Assembly (NCBI GenBank): GCA_001643675.2
Contig: LSRY02000004.1
Coordinates: 2,031,501-2,095,500 of the forward strand
Reading direction: 5' to 3'
Source of the DNA: Monocercomonoides exilis
Taxonomy: Eukaryota; Preaxostyla; Oxymonadida; Polymastigidae
Length of the DNA: 64,000 bases
The position numbers were made by a program, and so were the translations under genes. Numbering within the stretch: position 1 is the stretch's first letter; every line of letters begins with the position of its first letter. This document shows, piece by piece, positions 11,319-22,373 of this stretch. Below the pieces are notes generated by a model. The model did no database searches. It was not told where the DNA came from and worked only from the letters and a program-made list of their open reading frames with translations.

Positions 11319-13981
11319 ATGTCCATGCAGCCCTATCAACCTGATCTAACTGTTGGTTCCATGTACGACTTTATTGTTAATTATTTTATTTTAGTAAATG
11401 AAAATGTTTTTGTTTTAGCCTCTGTTGTGTATGTGGTGCTCCAATTACACCAAATCCTTCAAATAAATGTGCAGAATGTCTTAGAGCACAAGTGGATATT
11501 ACTGAAGGAATATCAAGACAAAATATAGTTGTCTTTTGTCGTGGATGTGAAAGGTATTGAGTCCGAAAGATTCTATTTTCATATTTTTCAATTTTGTTCT
11601 ATTTTGTGAATTATTCATAAAGATATCTTCAACCCCCAAAAACATGGGTTACATGCACTCTTGAATCGCGTGAATTACTAACAATATGCTTAAAAACTCT
11701 GAAAGGTTTAAATAAAGTTAGATTAGTTGATGCGCGATTTCTGTGGACAGAACCTCATTCAAGGAGGCTGATTGTTCGACTTACCATTCAAAAAGAAGTT
11801 TCTGGGGCTATATTGCAACAGGAATTTGATGTGACTTACGTTGTTAAAACGCAACAGTGCGATTTATGCACACGAGCAATGGCCAGCGATACTTGGAGCG
11901 CTGTTGTCCAACTTCGTCAAAAAGTCGATCACAAGCGAACGTTTTTGTTCCTTGAACAACAAATTTTAAAGCATCGAGCCCAAAAAGATGTTATAAAGAT
12001 CAAGGTTTTTTTTTTCATGTTTTTCTTTAAGCGAATTTTTTACAATCATATTTAGAGTTATCCTGATGGAATTGATTTTTATTTTGGACAGAAATCGCAA
12101 GCTGACCGTTTTGCACAGTTCATACAAGACTTTGCAACATGTAGAGAAAAGCAATCAGAACAGATGATATCTCAAGATGTTCATAATCACACCGAGCATA
12201 AGAAGCAGGCTATTTCTTTAGAAATTGCTCCCGTGTGCAGAGATGATTTAGTTTGGTTGGATAAGAAAGTGGCCATGAGATGCGGATCAATCAGCCAGCT
12301 GTGCTTGGTACGAAAAATAACAACTGCTATTCATCTGGTCGATCCAGATAAAATGATATGTATGAAGATTTCTGAAAATTATTTTCCTATTAACTATTCA
12401 AAAAAAAAATTTTTTTTTCTTGTTTGTGTGTTTAATAACTACAATTCGATGTCGTTTGATCTCAATCAACAGTCAGCGATTGTGCAGCGCAGATTTATTG
12501 GGGGACACCTTTTATCGTGCTGGCAAATGCTGCTCAACTCAGCAAGTATTTCGTGAAGAATATTGACTTAACGAGTAAAATAGTGGGAAAAGTATGTCTT
12601 GTTTTATTTTCCTGACATTTGAACACTTTGTAACCTGCTGTTGTCTATTCTGAATGCGACCATCTTCTTCAAAAGTACCAACAAGCTGATGTTGTGTTGG
12701 AAAAGCTGGATGAAAAAGGAAATTTCTGTGGTGAATTCACATGCAAAACGCATCTTGGCAATTTGTTGACTGAAGGAGATCTTGTGTTAGGGTATGCAAG
12801 GAGTTGCGCCTGTGACTAAATATAAAAGGGAAAAAGTATTTTTTTTTTTTAGAAATATTTTTCAAATATTTGAGAAAGTGAAAGATGAATTGATATTTTT
12901 TTGAATATTTTTATGTACTTTTATCATTGAAAATGTTGAATTTTTTAATTAACTGTAAACATTTTTTTTTTCGGTTTTGCTACTCTTCATTATTGACTGT
13001 CTCGTGTATGCAAAGGTATGACATGACAAGCTTGAATCCGAGAGATTCCTCGTTGACTGAAAAAAAGGCCCATGAAATACCAGATGTGGTTTGCTATTCC
13101 ATTTAATGAAATATTTTTCTTTGTTATTCTTTGCTCTCTCTTCGATATTGTTTTGTTACTTTATATTAGCTTATTGTTCGGAAAACATATGAGCTGACTG
13201 AAAGAAGGAAGCAGAACCGGAAATTCTGGCGACTGAAGCGTTTAACAGTTGATGAAGAAGACGAGAGAGAGCAGAAGCGAGACATGATAGAACGAAAAAT
13301 GAGAGATGAAGACATATTCATCAATGAAATTGAAGAAAACAAAGAGTTCCGCTCAGAAATCAATATTTACAAAAACATAAGTATGTGCAAAAAAATTCCT
13401 TTCTTTTTTATTTTATTTTGTTTTGTTTTGTTTTGTTTTTTGAATCTATTTTTCGAATTTTCTAATTCTTTTTATTTTGTAATATTCTTTTTCTTTCAAA
13501 TTAATATCTTTTCAAAAATGTTTTCACTTTTCTATATTGTTTTATTGTTCCAGACACAAAATCAAAGCGGATGGAGAAAGACATTCAACCGTCTTCTTCA
13601 TCGAGTCCGTCCAGCTCCATCTCAAGTGCTTCGTCTGCTGCAGGGCAAATGATCTCATCGCTTCCGGTTGGCTCTGCTATTCCTGGGCTGACAGGAGGAA
13701 GGACGATGGATGAAGACGATGATGGAGCAGATGGCATTCCAATTGCAAGAGATGACGACGACGATGATGATGGAAAGATGGCAATTGATGATGAAGATGA
13801 TGAGTATATGGTTTGAAATCAATATTTGTTCAATAAAAGAATTTATTGAAAATGCTTGTTTTCTCTTTTAATATCAAATTTTTCTTTTCTTTTTCTATTG
13901 TTTCACTGCATTCAGATCAAATTGACGGAGATGATGGATGACTTGGAAGTTGCAGATACGCCAACTGGTGAAGAAAAGTAA
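11319..13981 (+). CDS. NMD3: 60S ribosomal export adaptor NMD3
   Basis: NMD3 loads on pre-60S subunits and bridges them to Crm1 for nuclear export. About ten exons were followed, for example 11319-11362, 11419-11553, 11633-12004, 12056-12359, 12473-12591, 12676-12791 and on from 13016, all with GT..AG junctions in phase. The N-terminal zinc region has paired cysteines (CCVCG, CAECL, CRGCER) and the hallmark AQVDITEGISRQ, then TWVTCTLESRELL and VRLVDARFLWTEPHSRRL. Downstream SQADRFAQFIQDF, SLEIAPVCRDDLVWL and LVLGYDMTSLNP match the family's L22e- and eIF5A-like domains. The C-terminus is Ser-rich then acidic and ends LEVADTPTGEEK; a leucine-rich export signal is plausible in IKLTEMMDDLEV. Confidence 0.92.
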
Positions 13982-14544
13982 ATTAATTCATTTCACTTTA
14001 AAAAGTAATTTTTTATTTGATGCTTTAGTGTTTTTATGCTATAGCGACAGTTCACTTCATCGTATTTACAATTTATTTTCCCATCAAAAGTTGGGTTAAT
14101 AGGATAAAAAAATACCTCAATCATCCAACAGAATTTGGAGAAGTTTGCTTGCAAAGGAGTTTAGCTTAATATTAAATATTGTTTTTTTTATTTATGAAAG
14201 CTCCAACGAATTGATTGGAGATAAGTGAATAAAAGCAAAGAAGAAGAACCAACAAAAACAATAAAAGTGGATGATGTGAAGGAAAATAATGCGGATGATG
14301 TGGAGTAAAATGATCAGAACAACAAAATGTTAAAAAAGCATTTTCATCATTTGCAAATGTGTAATTAAATCTCTTGTAAGTTTAAACACTCCTTCTTTTT
14401 CCTACTTCAAAAAAAATATTTTTTGTCGAAAATATGAAAGAAAATGCAAATTTTTCCTTTTCTGCATAATGTGTCAATCCAAACTCTTCTCTTTGAAAAC
14501 CTAATGCTTCAATGTTTCTCTCGCAATATTCTTTGTTCAGTGGT
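13982..14544. other. Convergent intergenic region NMD3/kinase
   Basis: About 560 bp between two converging genes. Short open stretches only; no RNA gene or repeat recognised. Confidence 0.5.
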
Positions 14545-15925
14545 TTATTTCTTGGCACTTGCTGCTTTCATCGCTTCTAATCGAGCTTTCATGGCTTCCT
14601 TGGAAATAACCATAGTACCCGCTTCCTCTTCCTCTTCGTCCTCTTCGTCTTCTTCCTCATCTTCCTCTTCTTCCTCGACCTTCTTTTTGGGAGCTTCTGC
14701 TTTTGGCTGTGGTTTTGGTTTTGAGACAACCATTGTTCCATAGTCTCCATCATCGTCTTCATCTTCCTCTTCTTCCTCTTCTTCCTGAACTTTTGATGCT
14801 GTTGATTTTGAGGAAGAAGCTGCAGATGCAGCAGCTTCGAGTTTCTTTGCCAAGAGTTCCTTATCTCTTTTTGCTTTTGCCTTGCATTCTGTCACTAATT
14901 TCAGCAGCGGCTGAAGCACTTCGCCAGTGGTGTCTTCATATTTAACTATGAACGCATGCTCCATAAGTTCTCTTGCTTCCCATCTTTCGTTTGGATCCTT
15001 TTGGAGACAATGAGTTAGAAAGTCATTCAGCTCATCTGACCATTTTTCTGGTTGTCGTAATGTTGGAGGCGGACGAACAGGGATTTGGAATAATGCCCTA
15101 TATGCATGAACTTCCGCAAGAGGAGGTCTTCCTTCAGCCATTTCAATAGCTGTTATTCCCAAGGACCAAATATCAGCTTTATGGTTATATTTTTCTTCAC
15201 GAATAACTTCGGGCGCCATCCAATATGGTGAACCTATAACTGTATTCCTTTTATCCACTGTACGCTGTAAAGTTGCTGATACGCCAAAGTCTGCGATTTT
15301 AATATCGCCATTTGAAGTTATAAGAATATTTCCTGCTTTTAAATCTCGATGAATTTTTTTTGTCGAATGAAGATAATCTAATCCATCAAGAATCCTCCGC
15401 AACACATATGAAAGCTGCTCTTCCGTAAGTCCATGTTTTGTTGCTTCATATGTGCTTAAAACAGATCCAGCTTCGCAGATTTCCATTGCGATCTTTTGAA
15501 TGCGTTTATTTTAAATAGAAATAGAGAATTCAATTTCAATAATAATATAAGTCTTTTAAACAAAAATTTTTGCAAACGTAAATGCATGTTTCACTTTCTC
15601 TCCATGTTCCACGATATCCAACAATTGCATCCGAATGACATTGTTCAAGAATAATAATTTCCTTCAGAACATCGGACACTTCATCTTCATCTTCAAATTG
15701 TAATTTTTTGACAGCAACAATTTCACCAGAAGCCTTCATTCTTGCACGATAAACAGACCCGTATGCACTATTTGCAAAATGGTAACGAAAAAAGACAACC
15801 AGTAAATGCGTTTTAAAAATTCAAAATAGATAAATAGCATACCCTTGTCCAAGGCATTCCAGCAGGTCAAATACGTCCTTTGGATTTCCTGGGGAAAAGA
15901 TTTTGCTAATATCTGGTTGAGACAT
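14545..15925 (-). CDS. STE20-group kinase, MST/Hippo-like
   Basis: Cytoplasmic Ser/Thr kinase of the germinal-centre-kinase type. Exons 15925-15843, 15767-15578 and 15492-14545 join in phase to about 406 residues. The glycine loop is GQGAYGSVY (split by intron 1), the VAIK lysine is in EIVAVKKL, the catalytic loop is IHRDLKAGNI, then ADFGVSATL, and the GCK signature GSPYWMAPEVI. The tail after the kinase is acidic and holds the GTMV motif typical of MST1/2 twice, DYGTMVVSK and AGTMVISK. No SARAH domain could be identified, so partner binding may differ from Hippo kinases. All catalytic residues appear present. Confidence 0.9.
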
Positions 15926-16331
15926 TTGATCAATATACATTATTCGTCATTTTCCAAAAAAGATATTTATCAAAAAATAACTTTATTCTTTTGTTAACCC
16001 AATGTATGCAACTTTCTATAAAAAAACAAAAATCAATTCATTTGTTTTTTGAAAATATTTTGTTTTTATTTTATTATAGAAAATAAAAACATAACATCAA
16101 AATATTTTTTTATTTGCAAGTTTTGTCCTAAAAATGAACAATGGAAAGTTAATTTTAAAAAAACGATTTATTTTCGTACTTTTTCTTTTTATTTCAAGTT
16201 ATATTTTAATAATATTATTTGGGTTATTATTTTTGAAATCATATTTTTTCGAACAAAAATTTTGTTTCTATGATTTTGCATTGAATTTTTATTCACGAAC
16301 ACAGAAAAGTGAAAACTCCAATAAAAGTGTA

Positions 16332-16737
16332 TAGTTGGTGTTAATAATGGTGGACACTTTCAATAACTGTGGACAGTGGAATTATCTCAACAACCGTTGA
16401 TAATTGCTTTTTGACAATTAACCAAATTATTCCCTCATCAAATACAAACTTATAAGACATACAGAAATGAAACAACTTTCTCTGTAGAATTCAGAAAAAA
16501 GCATTTTTTATATTCAGAGAAACTCGGAGAAATAAGATTATTCATGTTTCTCCGAAAATAAAAAATGCTTTTTTCTGAATTCTACAGAGAAAGTTGTTTC
16601 ATTTCTGTATGTCTTATAAGTTTGTATTTGATGAGGGAATAATTTGGTTAATTGTCAAAAAGCAATTATCAACGGTTGTTGAGATAATTCCACTGTCCAC
16701 AGTTATTGAAAGTGTCCACCATTATTAACACCAACTA
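16332..16737. mobile_element. 406-bp palindromic MITE, copy 1
   Basis: The two halves are near-perfect reverse complements, starting TAGTTGGTGTTAATAATGG and ending with its complement, with a short central loop around 16535. TA dinucleotides flank both ends, the target duplication of Tc1/mariner elements. No ORF. A diverged copy of equal length lies at 37158-37563, showing that this is a dispersed family. Confidence 0.85.
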
Positions 16738-17075
16738 TATATTATAAACATGTGTCACTTTGTGACTATTGACAGACAAAACTGGTTTCCTGACGGACCG
16801 AGTAATAATGTTCACGTCAAAACCTCAATTATTAGAACAAATAATTACATATGAAAATATTGATAAATATTTATACAAATAAGGGAAGAATGAAAATGCT
16901 TTTCTCAATAAATGATATTGACAAATAATCATATTTGAAATGAATTGATCATCGGACTGTCAGTGAAGTCACTGAAGTCAGTGACTGTTAATGGAGTCAA
17001 TATTCTACAGTGAAGAAATTTTTAATTAATTTTTGAAAAAAAGAAAAGTTCGAGAAATAGAATAAAATGTATATA

Positions 17076-17525
17076 CAGTCTAAACCGGATAAAATCACAT
17101 CGGTTTTTGCACAACTTTTTGTGACTATATCCGATTGTGATTATACACGATGATGCTTTACACAGAAAAAAATAAAAATTAATTAATTAATTAATTAATT
17201 TTGGGTTGATTTTTTAATTTTTGAAAATTCTTCTTAAAAACGCATTTTTCACTTGCTTGAACAATTTTGATCATAAATACACATTATTTTGACTTATTTG
17301 AGCACATTTTTGAAAAATCAAAAAATAGAAATTTTTGATCAAAAAATCGATTTTTCATTGAAAAAATCACCCATTAAAATAAAAATTGTGATTATATATT
17401 TTCATCACTGTGATTATATGCGATGAAAAATGAATGAAAAACAAGCAAAAAATGTCGGTGTATGGAAAAATGTGACTATAGGCGAATGTGATTATATTCG
17501 ACGTGATTATATCCGGTCTAGACTG
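17076..17525. mobile_element. 450-bp pogo/mariner-type MITE
   Basis: Ends are inverted repeats beginning CAGTCTAAACCGGATA and CAGTCTAGACCGGATA, flanked by TA (17074-17075 and 17526-17527). Terminal CAGT plus TA duplication fits pogo/Tigger-like elements. Subterminal regions repeat the unit TGTGATTATATxCGA several times in both orientations, resembling clustered transposase binding sites. Non-coding. Confidence 0.75.
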
Positions 17526-18599
17526 TATAAATATAATTTGATATATATTTCGAAAATTCCAAAAATCAGAAAAAATTACACTTTTTTTCAAATACCAATA
17601 CTGACGTGGATTTTAAATTACTGACGGACGTGGCAAAAAATTTTTAATCTGTTACACATGTTTAGTATATTATCACAAATTTTTTCAATATTAGGCTTTT
17701 AAAACGATTGATAGACATTCAATATTTTATTGTTAATAATTTGTCAAATGACATTGAATTTTCATAATTGTCAACATCCCGAAAAAAGTTAAGATAACAA
17801 AAATAATCACCCAAATAATGAAATTTCATGAGAATGAGGTGAATAGTTACAAAAACGTTCTGAAAAATGTGTGTTTATTTTTGAAATCATATTTATTCTT
17901 TCAAAAATTTCGATTCAAAAATTTCTTTTGAATGGCAACAAATGAACACTGAAAAGTGAACAGGCATATTCAAGATTTCTTAATTTTTATTTCAGATAAT
18001 GCATTTGCTTTTAAAACAGTTGTGATAATTCAAGCTTTTGAATACAAAATCTCTTCCCAAAGGCAAACAATCTTTGAAAAATCAATTCACCGAAAAAAGT
18101 TATGATTTCAAAAATAATGACACAAATAGTTATTCGAAAATTTAACATTTGCAACTTCTCAAGTTGAAACACACAATCTTAAAGAATTTTTTTTTTCAAT
18201 TATAAAAAAAGAAAAAATTTTTTCTGCCAAAAAATTCTTTGAAATTTGTGAATATTCATTCACAAAATAATAATTGGAACAAAAGCAAATATTTGATAAT
18301 ATGTTTTATCAAAACAAAGTTTTTCATGAAATTATCTTTGCACACAATAAAAAGAAATACAATTAAAAAATTCACTTCACCTTTTATTAGCAACGATAGC
18401 GTAATTGAGTTGTAATCAAAAAATATAAAATTAAAAGTCAAAACGTTCAATTTGAATTTTAACAAATGTTGGTTATCACATAAAACACAAATTTAAAAAA
18501 TTCACATGATAAATATTAATATGGAATTTTTAATTTTGCAAAGTTTATACACATTTGTCAGGAAAGCTAAATTAACGAAGTTTTTGAATTTTTGAATTG
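17526..18599. other. AT-rich intergenic DNA
   Basis: No gene recognised. Short related phrases CTGACGGACC (about 16790) and CTGACGGACG (about 17620) on either side of the pogo-like element may be remnants of an older element into which it inserted. Confidence 0.4.
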
Positions 18600-21500
18600 T
18601 CAACTAAGTAAACTAAGTTCATGCTCAATCTCAGACAGACGCTTCAAGACAGCTGAAGTTGAGGGATCAACAACAGGACCTAAATTTATCATTTCTGCAG
18701 ACAGTGATGTTGCCTACAGTTTGAAAAAATTTCAATGATATTTAATAAATAAATAAATAAATTAATAAAAAATTTTCATTCAATAAATTATAAAGTTGTT
18801 ATGCTTTCATACCAAATCAGCAAGTTCATCTCCAACGGATGATAAAGGATTCACCATGCATATTCTTGCTGGTGGATGTGCAGCTTGAAGAAGCGAAAGA
18901 TATCCATTAACCCCTTCCAATGATAACTTCAAAATATTCTGTTTTTTGATAAAATAACAATTTTTGTTTTTAAATAACATTATAATAGAAATATATGTGA
19001 AAAAATAAATCATAGGAAAGTGAAAAACATAAATTGCATAAAAAACACAAGAATCACAAACTACGCTTGGCTGCTCTTCTTCTTCTTCCGCTGCATTTTT
19101 GTCTAATTGACACAAATTTATGTTAAAATCAATTTGTCCATTTGAATTATAAATGTTTTGAAAAATTTTCATTGTAAAATGAATAACAACAAAAATAATA
19201 AAAATTGAAACCTTTCTTCCCTTTCCCTTTTGCTTTCCCTTTTGTCTCTTCTTTTTTCTCTTCCTTTGGTTGCTTAGCTTCTTTCGCCTCCTTAGCTGCT
19301 TTTGCACCTTTCTTAGTTTTCCCCTTTGTCTTTTCTCCTTCCTTCTCTTCTTCTGCATTCGCATTCTCCTCTTCCAATGCTGCAGCTGCAGCCGCAGCAG
19401 CCTCTTCCTCTTTCCTTCTGAGCTCCTCCTCTTCAGCCCTCAGCCTCTCCAACAATTCCTCCTCCTCCTTATGCTGCTGCTCTGAAAGCGCACTCCACAG
19501 CTGCCTCAGCTGCTCCATTCGCATCTTCTCCTGCTGCGAAAAGCGGGCTGTCTGCGCAAACAGCGTCGAAAGGGTGGGAAATGTACCAAGGAGCACATCC
19601 ACACGGCTGGGCTCGATGCAGAAGCGGTGCTGCGCCTGCGGAAGAGACGAGAAAGCAGACAAGTCAGAAGTCGAGGACTCGGCTGAATTGATTCCTTGGG
19701 CTGGTGTCTGTGTGATAGCTGAATCGAGCAGCTGTTCGGAGGCTGTGGACTGAACATCGCTGATATCAGAGGAAGAGGAAGAGGCAGAAAGCGAGGAAAG
19801 TGGAGACGGTGGATCAAAAGAGGAAGTTGGAAGCTTCGCAATTTCATCAAAATAGCACTCAAGAGACACAGTTGAGGAAGTGTTATGAGAACAGACAGAT
19901 GCAGAAGAAGTTGAGGGGTCAGAAAGAGGGCATTCTCTCTGAGGAAGAGACATCAACGACAAAGGCACGCAATCATCTGGACTTTGCTCTGTCGACACTT
20001 GAGAAGGAAGAGTGGTGGCAGTCGAGTTCAAGGAAGATGAAGCCAAAGAGGGCAGAGGAGAAAGTGAAGACAAAGTTGGAATGGTGAGGCTGTTGAGTGA
20101 AGTGAGTGCCTGGCGCCAGAATGTGCCAGCAGCTGCCATAGATGCACCGGACAGCTGCTGGGGCACAGGAAGACAGTTAGCCAGCGACTCGACAGAAGTC
20201 ATCACAGTCGAAAGGGCAGACGGTGCAGAAGAAGAAGAAGAAGAAGAAGTTGAAAGGAAATCGCCACTTTTATCAGCAGCAAAGCGAGTTGTGCGAGCAA
20301 GTTCGAGTGGGTCTCCATTGCGCTTGGCAACCCAGCCAGACAAGACAGAAAACCCGTCTTCTTTCTGCACAAAGGAGTCGACAAAGGAAGGATTGAATGA
20401 CAAGTGCAGGCGGAGATTGAGCGTGGGGTGAGAGAAGGTTGTTCGAAGTGGTGGAAGTTGTGAATGAGAAGAAGAACATGATGATGATGATGATTGTGAT
20501 AGTAATTTGTTTGAGACAGAAGAAACAAAAGAAGGAATTGCCTTTTCGGCTGACAGGGCAATTGCTTCGAACACTTCTTCAAAGGAAGCAAAAGAAGAGA
20601 GGGGCATGCATTGAAGGAGAGACGATGCAGCAGAAGTGGGCAAAGCCAAGTTCTGCTTGAGTGCGAGGAATATATTTGAGAAAAGAGAAATCTGATCAGA
20701 AATTGGCGGAGGCTTATAGCTGACCATCGAATACTCCATCACTGGCTGTGCAGCTTCGTCCTTCTCGTCTTCTGCCATTCCGCTCTGAGTCTCACTTTTG
20801 TCTCCTTTCTCTCCTTTCGCCCCGTTGCGCGACGCAGGCCTCTTCTTCTGTGTCGGAGAAGCGGCTCTGCCTTTCTCGTCTTTCTTTCCTTTCTTCTTCG
20901 CCTCGCCAGCGCGGGAAGCAGACGACGGCGGACGCGATTTCGCACCTTCGCTGCCTGCTCCGAGCTTCTGCGACTTTTCCAGGTCTCTTGCCTCTTCTTC
21001 CCCTTCTGCCTTTGGGATCAGAGGCGGGTATTCTTTCGCTTCGACTCCCAACATGTTTCCAAAGGACATGCGAATCATTTCTAGCCCTTGCTTGATTTCT
21101 GCGTCTGAAGCGAATGATGCAGCAGAAACTCCTTTCTCTTTGTCTTTTTTCTCTTTTTTTGACTCTTTGGTGCCTTCTGGTAAATTCAACTGATCTCCTT
21201 GCTCTGCAACAAAGAAAGCAAGAGAAGGTGCAGGAAGCGAAGGTATTGTATTGAAAGAACGGCAAAGATGCACGAAAAGAGGGATCCTCAGACGAGCAGC
21301 TCCAGCCTTTGCAACCGCAAGCGAAGTTATGAACAATGAAAGAGGATGCAGCTCCCAGCCTGTTGTACCGCTGACCTTGTTAAGTCCTCCCATATCCTCC
21401 AATACTTTATCAATTGCCAAGAGATTAGTCACTGGCATCCCAACTATACGAGGTCCAATAACACTTGAAATTTCTGCTATAATACGTGAAGTCTTCGCTA

Positions 21501-22047
21501 CCTTAGTTTTTTGCTCAATGTGAATGTCATCTGTTGAAGCACTTGATTCAAATGCTATTGATTGTTCCATTTGAATTTCTTCACCATCTTTTTCAACTTC
21601 TTTTTCGTTGTCTTTTCCTTTAACCTTGCCTTTTCCCTTCTTTTTTTTACGATCTGGAGAAGCAGCACGAGAAGATGGTCTGGTCGGAGTTGCTGAACGT
21701 GTTGTCATAACCGTTGATAAATTCGTGGAAACTGTTTCTCTAAAAGTATCTTGAGAAAGCGGTGCAATAACAGTTGCAAGAACTTCTGTTTCGCTTTCTC
21801 CTGCTAATGATGGTACAAACACTCGAACACAAGCCTGTATTTCACCTGTTTTACCTATTATTTCAGAAGCATCGATAAAGGAAATTTTTGATTCAGTTTT
21901 CGAAGCAAAAAATTTTGTGATTATTCTAGTTGGATCTTTTGAACGAGTTCTGAGAAGTTCATCCAATATTTCTTGGAATAGCGGTTGTATGCAATGTTCA
22001 TTGCAATATCTTTCTGTATCTTCAATGTGATGAAAGTCATCAATCAT
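18600..22047 (-). CDS. Enolase-4-like protein with RIIa/Dpy-30 N-terminus
   Basis: ENO4-type proteins are diverged enolases of flagellar axonemes. The N-terminus, from YCNEHCIQPLFQEILDELL to DPTRIITKFF, resembles an RIIa/Dpy-30 docking helix pair. An enolase N-domain follows: SSVIGPRIVGMPVTNLLAID and LFITSLAVAKAGAARLRIP. The region after it is interrupted by Lys/Glu and Ser-rich inserts, with enolase-like pieces such as SLPAPSLAFFV and LKQNLALPTSAASSLLQ; I could not place the catalytic barrel residues, so glycolytic activity is unlikely. A coiled-coil rich in E, R and A follows near 19370-19540. The large first exon splices at about 19212 to small exons ending ELADLATSLSAEMINLGPV and HELSLLS. 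It implies a flagellate host. Confidence 0.75.
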
Positions 22048-22373
22048 TTTACAAAATTTGTCTGTACAAAACCAAGAAAAGTAGCAAACATGAAAATATC
22101 ACTCAAACAAACCTAACTATCTATCGAAATCTTCAAAAGAACAGTTAAAATTACCCATCATTATTTTTTACAAAATGATGAAACTTTTTGGCAAAAAAAT
22201 TAAATATAAACAACCATTTTCCACAACAACATTTGCAGATAGAATTTGCAGTAAAAACACCAAATCTCCCATTTATTGAAAAAATGGAGTGTAAATGATA
22301 ATCCCCCATTGACATTTTTGATCGTAACATTTTTATTTGTTGTTTGAACACTTAAACTTCACTTATTTGAAGA
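22048..22373. promoter_or_regulatory. Divergent intergenic region ENO4-like / HSP70
   Basis: A 326-bp spacer between opposite start codons must hold both promoters. It is AT-rich. I saw no clear array of inverted nGAAn heat-shock units, so heat control of HSP70 cannot be claimed. Confidence 0.5.

Noticed and set aside
15926-18599. Possible tRNA or other RNA gene in the intergenic tract
   Set aside because: No cloverleaf with a T-loop GGTTCRANNCC was found; strong hairpins are explained by the MITEs.
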